Below are positions 36,101-44,300 of a stretch of 64,000 bases of DNA, one piece after another. The translations under genes were made by a program, and so were the position numbers. The notes under the pieces are model-generated. The model did no database searches, was not told where the DNA came from, and worked only from the letters and a program-made list of their open reading frames with translations. Each line of letters starts with the position of its first letter. The first letter of the stretch is position 1. Source of the stretch: Phytophthora colocasiae (lineage: Eukaryota; Oomycota; Peronosporomycetes; Peronosporales; Peronosporaceae); assembly GCA_018806915.1 (NCBI GenBank), contig JAGKQI010000047.1, positions 1,674,001 through 1,738,000 on the forward strand. The letters are read 5' to 3'.

Positions 36101-36973
36101 TCCATACTTCTGCTCAAGCTCCTTCCAGATGTCACATGGATTCATCTTCGACACTTGGTCCGGTAGGCCACTGAGGAACACATTAGGCAACGCCTGGTTG
36201 AATAGATTCAACAGTGCTGAGCGGGCTCTTGTCCAGTGTTGGTAACGCCAGCGCTGCTTTTTCGCCTCTTCTTGCGAGATTTCCTCGGCCACCGAAATGA
36301 TGGGCTTTTCGGGCGTTGTGTCCAGGAAGTCCATCATGACAACCGTCGCACTAGGCTGGTCCTTTTCCAGCAACCCTCGCTGGTACGTCTCATCCAGCGT
36401 CTCAATATGAGTCAGCACCTTGTCTCTCCACATGGTGTAGTCCTCTCCATTGAACTTCTCCAGCCCTAAGATCTGGCCACTCCTAGTGTGTGCCTTGACC
36501 ATGAGCGTTACGTCTTAGTACGTATCTGAAATATTAGACTAAGGTATTTGACCGTCAGTTTAAAAGTGAGGAGGGCATACAAGCGGGCGCAATATGCCAC
36601 GCGTCCTCCTCACGAACAACATCCCTCGGTATATTTTAGTGTCACTTAGTAAGTGACCTTATAAAGTAGTAAGATGGTTGACCTTTTCTATTGGCTTTTG
36701 TTCCTTATCATTTTATCCAATAAATGGAGTCCCATAACACGAATGCTACAAACGCACTGGGCATTGCGCCAGAACGTCGAGGACGCAGCCTTGGGCGGTG
36801 ATTGATTCGACAGATTCACGAGAGTAGAGAGCAGTGCACTCAGTCTGTAGCACATGCAGTTCAGAACGAGACAAAAGGTTTGGGATGCAAACCCATCCGT
36901 GGCTCGCAAAAGATTCGAGTAGGAGCGAGTCCACGATGAACTGTGGTGAGGAACGAGCACGCTTGGATAGCAT
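30183..36973 (-). CDS. Phytanoyl-CoA dioxygenase (PhyH)-like, intron invaded by copia
   Basis: Two exons on the minus strand: 36973-36758 (72 codons) and 30818-30183 (212 codons with stop), both phase 0, for 283 residues. Exon 1 has the typical PhyH start (ESFASHGWVCIPNLLSRSEL). Exon 2 has the HxD iron site (RWHRDDDEQ, about residue 144), SAWCALDDVTRVNGALQFV, and the distal His and Arg (NVWHCSS...TARRAFYAQYS). The family are Fe(II)/2-oxoglutarate oxygenases. Exon 1 ends CCA|GTGCGT, exon 2 begins after TTGTAG. Without the copia element and one duplication copy the intron would be about 63 nt, a normal size here. Both coding parts are intact, so splicing around 5.9 kb extra sequence is possible but unproven. 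Confidence 0.8.
30869..31076 (-). repeat. 3' LTR of copia element
   Basis: 208 bp, appears identical to 36532-36739. In element orientation it starts TGTTATGG and ends CTAATA. Confidence 0.9.
32069..36502 (-). CDS. Copia gag-pol polyprotein
   Basis: A single 1477-residue frame without stops. In order: gag (about 1-260, with W-rich motifs such as YTMWRDKVLTHIETL), a CCHC knuckle (CFYCLENGHWKKDC), protease (WVVDTGAGLALS), integrase with HHCC (HLRLGHVGKGRL...CRTCELAKSRR) and the D/D/E core (LHTLHMDSM, IRTDGGSEFVN), then a variable linker, reverse transcriptase (STAFLNGTLHEDIYM; VYVDDITIAAS) and RNase H (LYTDASFANANENRKSVTGY; VCWCDNKGAI). Integrase before RT marks it as Ty1/copia. All key catalytic motifs look conserved, so the element may be active. 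Confidence 0.93.
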   Translation of the reverse strand: MVKAHTRSGQILGLEKFNGEDYTMWRDKVLTHIETLDETYQRGLLEKDQPSATVVMMDFLDTTPEKPIISVAEEISQEEAKKQRWRYQHWTRARSALLNLFNQALPNVFLSGLPDQVSKMNPCDIWKELEQKYGLGDAGGVIELLRQWERLTASNWNNLGTLFAQLKKLRNDINRKMRALVNKDMVTEPWLCMQVLALLPSEFWGSSVSMTPEWFTIENVETSLRRVFAERSKKEICMLTEKRRPMPINIAKKVTGKKRKQSDAPSSQERECFYCLENGHWKKDCPVMLADRDPNRPGGALFRSDINTAPGARKKKKVNAVKKSVKSTTENVTRGGVVERTPAEALAFDSQLAKAIEDADEFEFKEAIPTSDGSENEAPMNPMDIDDEVRKRYPAYLLKLKQLRVTNSLWVVDTGAGLALSSDQRWFSHIGQGQAHTFEYGNGGTSSSELQGTVKFSILKPSGYYSKISIKNVAFDEKCGSNLLSAYYLATQGYHHIQAKNGEFLYFLDSNNRFIFAAVAIDEVYYLPSRRLNLNTKVLSVDKRSRENVQKMLMEWHLRLGHVGKGRLINILTGGVIKDTPCLPRNEMEKVAFFCRTCELAKSRRMSYRNMRGTKTSEPLHTLHMDSMVKLKVNGLYNSLGYRHALAVVDDATAYKWYFVMKSLKEVGKIVKTLMKQLEKQFPYKVKRIRTDGGSEFVNEILKSYCANNGLVYQQSNVESQEENGSAERAHQTIMGKVRCALIGSGMAAKWWPEALLYMTAVNNRIPTARLKGKSPYEALFGTKPTGLPLRIWGSTCYAHVPKSKRSDKKLSERAIECKLLGLSDSYKGYRLLDIKSNQYLIARDVKFGITTTEGLIAQSFPSGSIEISERNLEDIGVLGKRAKQQLQPHHAKKSRVEIENTPTLVSTGTVGAQCDAVPPIPRSRRKRTPNTRLQDFVVSINSVTTNTKVIPIPRSLKEARRGPHAKLWEEAVQIEYQALVANDTWEIVPLPNGRKVLGCHWVFDVKYFPNGSVERFKARLVVRGNTQIYGVDFNEIFSPVARYESLRLLLAISTIKDLHVHQMDVSTAFLNGTLHEDIYMQQPSGFRHGNTSSVCKLKKSLYGLKQAPRIWYALLNKFLVSLGFCRCKKEYCLYRQKWEVNGVTQIVLICVYVDDITIAASDMKLLGKVKAELSARFAMKDLGDIHYLLKMEIKRDRKNRMLSMSQHKYIMDLLQKFDMTECNSEPTPQAKSVVLEKEATLSVDQIAAQPFDYRGLVGSLMYLVRGTRPDIANAVRELSKFLSCYNKSHYKAAQRVLKYLKGTSTYGLIFDGNSKEVMYELYTDASFANANENRKSVTGYVSIMADACITWKSSRQDTVSLHTAQAELIAASEGVKESEWLWILLEELGFKQSQPVVCWCDNKGAISIIRDPANHTSTKHIDIKGLYAREVHDKGRIVVTYCNTNDMVADALTKALPQSQFEKLRALMGVKDLSPT
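36532..36739 (-). repeat. 5' LTR of copia element
   Basis: 208 bp, contains the element promoter by position. The polyprotein ATG lies about 30 bp downstream in element orientation, leaving very little leader. Confidence 0.9.
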
Positions 36974-37636
36974 GACGGCTATGCTCGCTTTGTGGATGAC
37001 GATTTTGAACGCTCTCTAACTGTATGCATGTTTGAGAGTACAGTTGGAGAGCGGAAGCGACAGAGACTCAGAATGAGCTTTGCCAAATGCTAACTCCGCC
37101 AAGTCGACATCGCGTTGTCGTGGCTGTGCTGCTGCTGTTGTATTAGGAATACCTGTACCAGGTACATATGCGTGTACTTGGATAGCGAACAGTACCGTGT
37201 TGTCATCGTCGACCCTGGTAGCAGAACGTTTGTGCTGCTCTTTGTGATCTGCTTTTTGCTGGCCAGTGGCCACTACTAGCTTGGCACACGTCTACTGGTA
37301 CACCGAATGCAGAAAACGAGAGCACACGCTCAATGTGGAGGTAATCACCAGCAGATTACTGGTACGATGCGATGATGCGGAATTCGTGCTCACCAGGTGC
37401 TGCCGGCGTAAGCTGCTCGATGCCACAGCATTAATCCTCATCCGAGTTGGATGATCCGACGACATCGAGTCTCATGAGGCGGGCGGCCTGAGCCTAAATG
37501 ATACTAGAACGTTTACTACACGTGGCAACCTACTTCGCAACGTCCCAACGGTGCGAACCCGCGTTTCGCAGGACTAAATCCAGGTGAAGTCGTCAACAGG
37601 ATCACGGCAGTCTCCTCGACGAGAATACAGCGTCAA

Positions 37637-37668
37637 CAGGAACAGGAATCATTGGATTCCTGTTCCTG
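37637..37668. repeat. Perfect 14-bp hairpin
   Basis: CAGGAACAGGAATC (37637-37650), loop ATTG, and its exact complement (37655-37668). Followed 4 bp later by a second hairpin. Confidence 0.75.
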
Positions 37669-37672
37669 GCTT

Positions 37673-37703
37673 ATGGCAGGCTTGCATAATCCAAGCCTGC
37701 CAT
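37673..37703. repeat. Perfect 12-bp hairpin
   Basis: ATGGCAGGCTTG (37673-37684) and its exact complement (37692-37703) with a 7-nt loop. Adjacent to the hairpin at 37637. Confidence 0.75.
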
Positions 37704-38700
37704 TAGGGCGATGACAGTCCAATTGCTCCAGCCGCAGCAGCAGCCGGCACGTGCTCGCTGATCTGTGGACGGTAGAAGAGCGAGTCATGATACAAAAGGA
37801 AATTATGCCAGCCCCCGGCTCACTTTAGTTTCTAGCAATTAATTCCCTTTTACAGATCGCCGAAACTGAGCTAGCCGTTCGTGCACTTCAACCACTACCA
37901 GACTGAATACTCACCGGCGGCGTGTTTATCCTTACCCGTAATTGAGAGAGGAGAGTGTCGCTACATGTACCAAGGTCGGCGATGAAGGGAAGGGAGCGTG
38001 GTCTCTAAATTGGCATCCAATCGTGGAATTGCCAAATGAGCATCAAAATTAGCGAAATGCAGCCAGATGGTGCAAGCTGATTGGGCGAGTGTTGTGATTA
38101 TTCGTCTGAGCCAGGGCGGCCTCACGCTTCAGACCTCAGTATCACCGCCACAATACGCACGATTCGAGCTGCCCATACAGCAACAGCAAGCACAGCACGG
38201 GTCTGGCGATATTGCAGTAACTAGGGTCGTGTTGCTGCGGTGCTCTCAGTCAACACAACACTATAAAATAGCAATGGCTTGTTTCCTTTCGACCAATCAG
38301 TGCGTGCCACCAATTTAATCAGCTGAGAAGGGGGTCCAAAATTAATACATCCCGACCCCTAGCTCATCCTCAAAGATTGCTTGCAAAAAACTTACACTTG
38401 TCTTTTGTAATGTGCGTCGAACACACAGCAATGACGCAGCAGTGCAGTGTCGAGAAGCGAACGCACTCGTTTGAGGCCAAGACTGCCAGTTTGTACAAAT
38501 GTCCAGGTTTTCGTAGCTCAGCTAAATGCAGACAGCAGCCAAAATATTCGATAAGTGTGCGTCAAAAAATAGGTGTTTATTTCACTGTACTCTCTACCTG
38601 CAAATCGCAGAAAACCGCCAATACAGGTGCTGCAACGTGAAGTCTACGTGAATATTGGACATATCAACCAAAGCTAAAGTTACATACACAGGTGCATCTG

Positions 38701-38889
38701 ATGCTCGGCACGTTATTCACGATACTGGTGCTGTTAGTTTTTGCCGATGCGATGCTGCTGACCAGAAAAACTCGGAAAGTTCGGTTGCCAGTCCCTTCTC
38801 TGCGAGAAGAGATTAGTCGGTTGAGGATTAAAATGATTTTTTACCTGTTGAATCCACAGCGCTTCCTTACCAGGCAGAAATTCTGCTGA
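38701..38889 (+). CDS. Candidate small secreted peptide (weak)
   Basis: 62 codons from ATG 38701. The first 17 residues (MLGTLFTILVLLVFADA) look like a signal peptide with a plausible cleavage after ADA. The rest is basic (TRKTRKVRLPVPSLREE, SRLRIK). One Cys only, at the C-terminus. No RxLR motif in the strict sense. There is no homologue I recognise and the surrounding DNA looks non-coding, so this may be chance. Confidence 0.2.
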   Translation: MLGTLFTILVLLVFADAMLLTRKTRKVRLPVPSLREEISRLRIKMIFYLLNPQRFLTRQKFC

Positions 38890-39270
38890 TCTTCTCTTGA
38901 TATAAAGCCTAATGGTTAAAGAGTGCAAGTCCACACGGTACCCTGTAAGTGTTGATTCATTTTGCTAGGAGCAAACGGCACCGTGGCGTCGTCTCAAGTG
39001 CAAGCGAAGCAGGTGCTGCATTTTGATTAACCGCGATTAGGGTTGCAACCCTTCCCCCACGCGCCCTCGTCTCAACCGCTGTCGCTGCTGGCTCCCGCCT
39101 CATCGGACGGGGTGTCACCCCTACGTTTTTCTTGGTTTTACTAAGTACGCACCGTCCCGCGGCCAAGCGGCATCTATCCTGAACACATTCATAGGTTTCC
39201 ACTAATTCCGCAATTCGCACTCCCAAGCTCAAGCACTACAACTCGTACACACACTCTCGCGGTTGATAGA

Positions 39271-40218
39271 ATGATGATGATGCACGGCTCAACGCCCTCG
39301 CACTACACCCAGGCGCCACAGAAGCCTGAGACGATCTCCATCTCCATTGGCGTCGGTGCCGACCGCTACTCGTCCTTCGTGCTGTCGCGCGATCACGATC
39401 TGGTCAAGCACCTGGAGCGCCTGATCCCGGCCGCCCCAGCCGCGCAGCCTGTTCAGCCGCTGCAATACGCGCGCCAGCCTGTGGAATCCGCCACGGCGCG
39501 TTTCGACGCTGTTCGTGTGTTATCCTCACTGCCGTATCAGACGTCGCAGCCTCAGACTCAGACACAGGCTCCGATCTCTATGTCCCAGTACATCCGTGCG
39601 AACTCTCGCTATGAGACGTCGTCGGTTCAGACCCTAAGCCCCGCCTCAAGTCTACCTCACTCGCCGCTCTACCACTCGGACAGCTCCAACAATGGAGGTG
39701 TCCGTGTCTACCACCACACTGAAGAGTATCTGCAACATGCGGGCGAGCCGCGCGCCACCCGCACGCGTCGTCGCCGTGGTGCTAATGGACCCATTGGCAA
39801 ACGCTGCCAGGTTGTTGGTTGTGACAAGATCTCAGTGAGCCGGGGCCTGTGCCGCGGTCACGGTGGTGGTCGCCGTTGCCAGCACGTTGGGTGCACCAAG
39901 GGTGCTCAGAGCCGCAGCGACTTCTGCTGGGCTCACGGCGGTGGTCAACGGTGTGAGGTCAAGGGCTGCATGCGTAGCCGCAAGTCGAAGCGCTTCTGTG
40001 TGGCTCACCTCAACTGGGAGAGCAATGAACCGGCGTCTCCTGTTCCTACTCGTCCATTGTACGAGTCGATTTCTCGTGCAATGGAACTGCCGGTTCCAGC
40101 TGTGCAGAAGACGCTGTCCCCTGTGAACACTGCTGCTCTCTCAGGCTCTCCTCGTCTTCCCAGTCTGTTACAGGCGCTGCGCAACACGCAGCAGTCGTCG
40201 ATGCCGGTTCAGAGCTAA
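39271..40218 (+). CDS. Cys/His-repeat protein of the 'WRKY19-like' oomycete type
   Basis: 315 residues, single exon, starting MMMMHGSTPSHYTQ. The N-terminal 170 residues are Ser/Gln/Pro-rich and probably disordered. Three consecutive zinc-ligand repeats follow (about residues 175-250): RCQVVGCDKISVSRGLCRGH, RCQHVGCTKGAQ...FCWAH and RCEVKGCMRSRKSKRFCVAH, each C-x4-C...C-x2-H and the first two followed by GGG. Such repeats are often labelled WRKY19-like in oomycete annotations, but there is no WRKYGQK sequence. A preceding RTRRRRG stretch could be a nuclear signal. Nucleic-acid or protein binding in the nucleus is inferred. Confidence 0.75.
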   Translation: MMMMHGSTPSHYTQAPQKPETISISIGVGADRYSSFVLSRDHDLVKHLERLIPAAPAAQPVQPLQYARQPVESATARFDAVRVLSSLPYQTSQPQTQTQAPISMSQYIRANSRYETSSVQTLSPASSLPHSPLYHSDSSNNGGVRVYHHTEEYLQHAGEPRATRTRRRRGANGPIGKRCQVVGCDKISVSRGLCRGHGGGRRCQHVGCTKGAQSRSDFCWAHGGGQRCEVKGCMRSRKSKRFCVAHLNWESNEPASPVPTRPLYESISRAMELPVPAVQKTLSPVNTAALSGSPRLPSLLQALRNTQQSSMPVQS

Positions 40219-40631
40219 GTTGATCAGTAGACCTATATTAATATTAAGGCCAAGGCCAATTTTCCACCAAAAACGCGTGCACTTTATATAGGTCGTGCAG
40301 TATCATTGCTGCCGTAGACATCACCCATGAAGGACAGACTGTATCAAACAGCTTTGGGTTGGACACAGCGGTTGTTGGAGCTTCTTCTATATTGGATAGT
40401 ATCGTTGTTGGCAACAACTTGTTGTTACCGCACCGGCATCACTGGATCCGACTATCCCGAGCCGCACATTAGAGGGACGCAAGAATCTTCGATCCATTGC
40501 AATCTCCGAGATCGCGTCTTCTCGACTATCCTCCAAGACGAATATGAGCCGTCGATTGCCGACTGCTCAACCCCTGAAAGGGATTCAATGGCTATTTCCC
40601 CCTTTGCTAGCTGGAAGAAGGAGAGATCATC

Positions 40632-42011
40632 ATGATGGAAGGGGAGTCCGGAACCCCGGTCATCGTCCGTGTGCCGGACGAGGAGACCGCGTTCATCGGG
40701 CGCAAGGTCGAAGCGCCAAAACGACGTCAACGCCTGCAACAGCAACGATCGCAGCGGAAACGCGTGGCTGTAGTGGCCGTTTCCACTGTCACGGCACTCG
40801 CAGTTGGGGCGGTATGTGTCTTTCTGCCGTCTGGAGCCCCCGACGACGTGAAGGCGGCGGTGTCTCAAGCCATGGCCAGTGCCCCAGCCGGCAGTAAGAG
40901 AGTGTTCGTTCCCAGCTTCTCTGAGTACGATGAAGACGGAGATGGCAAAGTGACGCTGGGGGAATACCTTGATCGGATGGCGATCAACCTCGACGCAGCA
41001 CTTCAACACGTTGACGACTCGGATCTGGAGGAGACGGAGAAGAACCGGATCACGGATCTGCTGAAGGAAGATTTTGGCAAGCACTCAGACTGTGTCACTC
41101 AGATTGCGCAAGAGCACGAGGACGATTTCATGACGAAAGAAAACTTTGACGACAAGTACAAGGATATAATGGCGCTCTGTCCGACGGACGATGATCACAT
41201 CCCCAGTTCTTACCAGGTGAATGAAGTTGCAGAAGGACATGAGGAACTGGTGGACGAAGAAGAATCGTCTGGTGAAAGATCGTCGTCTAGGAGTGAGTGG
41301 AATCCCGAAGAGCCTACTGCGCCACCACATCCGTCTACTGACAGGAACGATGCGAAGTCGAAACAAGGTGCAGCCGGCAGTGAACCGAATGAGGAGAAAC
41401 CGTGGAGTCCAGACTACCCGACCAGCCCACCGACCCCATCTCGTACTGATTCTAAGGCTGAAAAATGGAGCCCTAGGGACCCTCCCGAACCTCCTCGCGT
41501 TGCTTCACACGACGAGGAGAGTGTGAGCTCACCCAGTGAATCAAAGGAGGACCCGAAGGAAACGGGTATCGGTGACGATGAGTGGAACCCAATGTTTCCG
41601 ACACAACCACCAGAGCGAAAGGAGGAGGATCCGATGAAAACTGGTATTGGTGACGGTGATTGGAATCCAACCGATCCAACACCGTCACCTAGTCATTCAC
41701 AACGAACTAATGAAGCGCATGCCAACCAAGTATCGGACGAAGAGGGCGGGGGTGCTGAATTCGATCCAGAGAGTGAGGATCAAGGGTCTCCGTACGGCGA
41801 ACAAAAGAACTCCAAGGGTGAACAGACCGGCGGCGCGTTCAACGCGTTCACCAGTGGCGAGACCGGCGAAATCAATAGTAGTCGTGAAAACGGTGGTGGT
41901 GATTTTGTTCAACCTCGGTCGGATGAAGTGAAAGGTGAAAATGTTGGGCCAGGCAGTCCTGCAGAAGATTTTGATAGTCCCTGGAGGCAGCTACGTGTGT
42001 CGGCGCATTAG
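40632..42011 (+). CDS. EF-hand single-pass membrane protein with W[NS]P repeats
   Basis: 459 residues starting MMEGESG. A basic stretch (KRRQRLQQQRSQRKR) precedes one hydrophobic segment (about 45-66, VAVVAVSTVTALAVGAVCVF), giving a likely type II orientation with the rest outside or luminal. One EF-hand loop is present at residues 100-111 (DEDGDGKVTLGE). Two Cys follow (DCVTQIA and ALC). The C-terminal half is acidic and disordered, with five Trp-centred repeats at W223, W258, W279, W318 and W344 (W[NS]Pxx P[TE/T]xPP pattern); two of them are preceded by TGIGD. I do not recognise the family. Role in calcium-dependent surface or secretory function is speculative. Confidence 0.75.
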   Translation: MMEGESGTPVIVRVPDEETAFIGRKVEAPKRRQRLQQQRSQRKRVAVVAVSTVTALAVGAVCVFLPSGAPDDVKAAVSQAMASAPAGSKRVFVPSFSEYDEDGDGKVTLGEYLDRMAINLDAALQHVDDSDLEETEKNRITDLLKEDFGKHSDCVTQIAQEHEDDFMTKENFDDKYKDIMALCPTDDDHIPSSYQVNEVAEGHEELVDEEESSGERSSSRSEWNPEEPTAPPHPSTDRNDAKSKQGAAGSEPNEEKPWSPDYPTSPPTPSRTDSKAEKWSPRDPPEPPRVASHDEESVSSPSESKEDPKETGIGDDEWNPMFPTQPPERKEEDPMKTGIGDGDWNPTDPTPSPSHSQRTNEAHANQVSDEEGGGAEFDPESEDQGSPYGEQKNSKGEQTGGAFNAFTSGETGEINSSRENGGGDFVQPRSDEVKGENVGPGSPAEDFDSPWRQLRVSAH

Positions 42012-42494
42012 GACGAGTATCAACAGGCTGTCAAACGCATTTGGAGTTACTTGACTCGACATGGACACCGATTAAGATGGAGACCATGAACATCAGTGGC
42101 GGAAGTATTCATGGCACAGTGCATGTATGGTTGGCATTTGTCAGTGTAAGGAGGAAATGGAATGCAACTCTTGACTTTGCTTGAAGAGTTTTCTAATGCA
42201 AATTCACAGTCGATGCCCCAACTCGATTACAAATCGTGATGTTCACGAAAGTTTTGCATGCGCTCTACAGCATGCAAAGCAGAGGACACAATGCTCACAA
42301 ACTAAGTACCATAATGGCCATCAAGATTTCCGTTATCTCCTAGATTGCAGATTGCGTCGAAGATCATGAGCTTCGATGTGTAAGATGACGACCATTTCCA
42401 CTCTGATCACTCGCTCTCACCTTCATTCTCGCCGCAGAGTGCAAGTCAAGGGTGTTCAAGGTGCTGCCTTGCACGCTTCAGTTTGACATCAGAA
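42012..42494. other. Intergenic, no gene seen
   Basis: 3' flank of the EF-hand membrane protein and 5' flank of quinone oxidoreductase 1. No repeats or coding exon recognised. Confidence 0.4.
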
Positions 42495-42515
42495 CACTCA
42501 TTTTTCAATCTTCCC
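42495..42515 (+). promoter_or_regulatory. Oomycete initiator + flanking element, quinone oxidoreductase 1
   Basis: ACACTCATTTTTCAATCTTC matches the oomycete Inr (YTCATTYY) followed by a CAATCTTCC flanking element, about 40 bp upstream of ATG 42552. Confidence 0.6.
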
Positions 42516-42551
42516 ACTCAACAGCAAGTCAGTTTCCAAACCTGTAAAACA

Positions 42552-43538
42552 ATGTCCAGCATCTCTTCCACGTTCAAGGCCTACCAATTCGCCAACTACA
42601 GCGACGCTCTGACGGAAACTAAGTTGAATCCGGCAGTCCAGCAAAAACCCCTCGAGCCCAAACACGTCCGCATCAAGGTACTGAGCGCAGCAGTCAACCC
42701 TCTGGACTACAAGCTGCACTTCTTCGGATCTATGGCTATTGCAGTTGGGCCCACGCCGGAGAAACCTCTTGGAATGGGTCTTGATCTGTCGGGTGTCATC
42801 GTTGAGGTTGGTAGCGGTGATGTTCGCGGGTTTAAGGTGGGCGACTCAGTCTTTGGATCTGCTGACATGCAGTGCATGGGCAGCTTTGCCGAGTATATTT
42901 CTCTCGAGGCAGACCACGTCGTTCACAAGCCAAGCAACATCTCAGTCAATGAAGCTGCGGGTGTGTCGATTGCGGGGCTGGCTAGCTACCAAGGTCTCGT
43001 AAACCGAGCAGAGGTGCAGGCCGGCCAACGTGTGCTCATTCTTGGTGGTGGCAGTGCTGTCGGACAGTTTGGCATCCAGATCGCAAAGGCTTTCGGCGCG
43101 GAGGTGATCACGACGGCTAGTCCTCGCAATACGGAGCTGGTTAAGTCTCTTGGAGCTGACCATGTCATTGACTACACCTCGGAAAAATGGGTCGATGTGC
43201 TTGCTGCTCATTCTGTGGACATCATTTACGACTGCGCAGTGGAGACCGAGTCGTGGTCTACCGATGCCCAGAAGATCTTGAAGCAGAACAGTGGTCAGTT
43301 CTTGACCATTGGGATGGTTCAAAACCAAGCGGAATCTCCTATCGGTGCGAAACTGGTTCAATATTACTGTCACCCGATTGCCGAGGACTTGGAAGGTCTC
43401 CGTAAGTTGATCGAGGCTGGAAAGCTCAAGACAATTGTTGATTCGGTGTATCCATTTGAGGAACTGCTGGAGGCTATCAAGCATCAAATGTCGGGTCGAG
43501 CTCAAGGCAAGATCATCATTGAGGTCTCCAAGGAGTAG
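42552..43538 (+). CDS. Zinc-independent quinone oxidoreductase (MDR family) 1
   Basis: 328 residues from ATG 42552 (MSSISSTFKAYQFANY). MDR-superfamily features: VLSAAVNPLDYK near the N-terminus, the FGSADMQCMGSFAEY segment, and the nucleotide-binding Rossmann motif GGGSAVGQFGIQIAKAFGA followed by VITTASPRN. No structural or catalytic zinc ligands are seen. Proteins of this group use NADPH to reduce quinones or activated alkenes. It is paralogous to the gene at 47054 over the full length; the two flank a CPT1-like gene. The upstream initiator fixes the start better than the longer open frame. Confidence 0.88.
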   Translation: MSSISSTFKAYQFANYSDALTETKLNPAVQQKPLEPKHVRIKVLSAAVNPLDYKLHFFGSMAIAVGPTPEKPLGMGLDLSGVIVEVGSGDVRGFKVGDSVFGSADMQCMGSFAEYISLEADHVVHKPSNISVNEAAGVSIAGLASYQGLVNRAEVQAGQRVLILGGGSAVGQFGIQIAKAFGAEVITTASPRNTELVKSLGADHVIDYTSEKWVDVLAAHSVDIIYDCAVETESWSTDAQKILKQNSGQFLTIGMVQNQAESPIGAKLVQYYCHPIAEDLEGLRKLIEAGKLKTIVDSVYPFEELLEAIKHQMSGRAQGKIIIEVSKE

Positions 43539-44230
43539 ATAATCGGAGTTGGAACGAAACCTTGCTGCGAATACAGATTCCCCCATGTTCTTGATCCCCT
43601 CAACATTGATAAGAATCCGAGTTGCCGTGACAGCAAACGAGTGGTACGACCACCAAAATCCGTTTTACACTTCAACGTTTGGAACAACGTGTGACCACAA
43701 TCACAAACAAACGCAAATGACCCGCATCGGGTAGGGATACCAATGAGACTCTCACCTAGAGACTGCGAGCTGTTATTGCAGGTTATACTACAGTAGTATT
43801 AAGTTAGTTAAAGCCCATATGACCGCATCACCAAGCTCAATCCGGCGTCGGCAGCGTCATTTGTGCATCTCCCAACAGCTTCAACGTCCACTTCAGAACC
43901 GTCGGGAGAATCTGAAGTTTGACGAGAACGTCGTTCATTGGTCGATGAATCTGACTGATGTCGCCTTTTACCCAATGAATTCTCTTCATGATTCTCAATG
44001 CAGCAACAATCTGAACTGCAAGTTGCACTCGTTGCAGTCTCCAGGCCCAACACGGCGGTGAGAAACGACACCATCTAACATCTCCTGTCCTTCCTTTCTC
44101 TTCAGTGTGACGCTCACTTTTGAATTGGCCAGGGACTCACCTCAGCCTCAGCCTGCCTTCCTCTCCCTCAACCGCAGTGGACAAAAATAACTGACCATCA
44201 CTCTGCAGCTTGCAGTGGCCTTTTTTCCAA
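43539..44230. other. Intergenic, no gene seen
   Basis: Short ORFs only. A GA-rich tract (GAGAGAGAGAGGAAGG) sits just before the CPT1-like ATG. Confidence 0.4.
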
Positions 44231-44250
44231 CGTCACTTCCCAATTTGCGG
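44231..44250 (+). promoter_or_regulatory. Initiator-like element, CPT1-like gene
   Basis: CGTCACTTCCCAATTTGCGG fits the Inr plus CAATTT flanking pattern, about 55 bp before ATG 44301. Confidence 0.5.
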
Positions 44251-44300
44251 CCTCGTGCACAAGTCGAGAGAGAGAGAGGAAGGCAGTACAGTAAGTTACA

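Larger units (their letters stand above)
30869..36739 (-). mobile_element. Ty1/copia LTR retrotransposon, apparently intact and young
   Basis: 5.87 kb on the minus strand with 208-bp LTRs at both ends and a 5-bp target duplication CGAAT (30864-30868 and 36740-36744). The LTRs read identically by eye, the polyprotein is a single open frame, and a purine tract (minus-strand AGTGGGAG, 31077-31084) adjoins the 3' LTR. It lies in the intron of the PhyH-like gene in the same orientation. About 1 kb between the polyprotein stop and the 3' LTR (31077-32068) is non-coding. Confidence 0.93.
36974..38700. other. Intergenic, paired hairpins, no gene seen
   Basis: 1.7 kb with only short ORFs. Holds two adjacent perfect hairpins (37637-37703, listed separately) and a CTACATGTA site (37961). 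No domain-bearing frame found. Confidence 0.45.

Noticed and set aside
38701..38889. RxLR effector
   Set aside because: The nearest motif is SRLR, not RxLR, and there is no dEER-like region.
39271..40218. True WRKY transcription factor
   Set aside because: No WRKYGQK core; only the C-x4-C...C-x2-H repeats are present.
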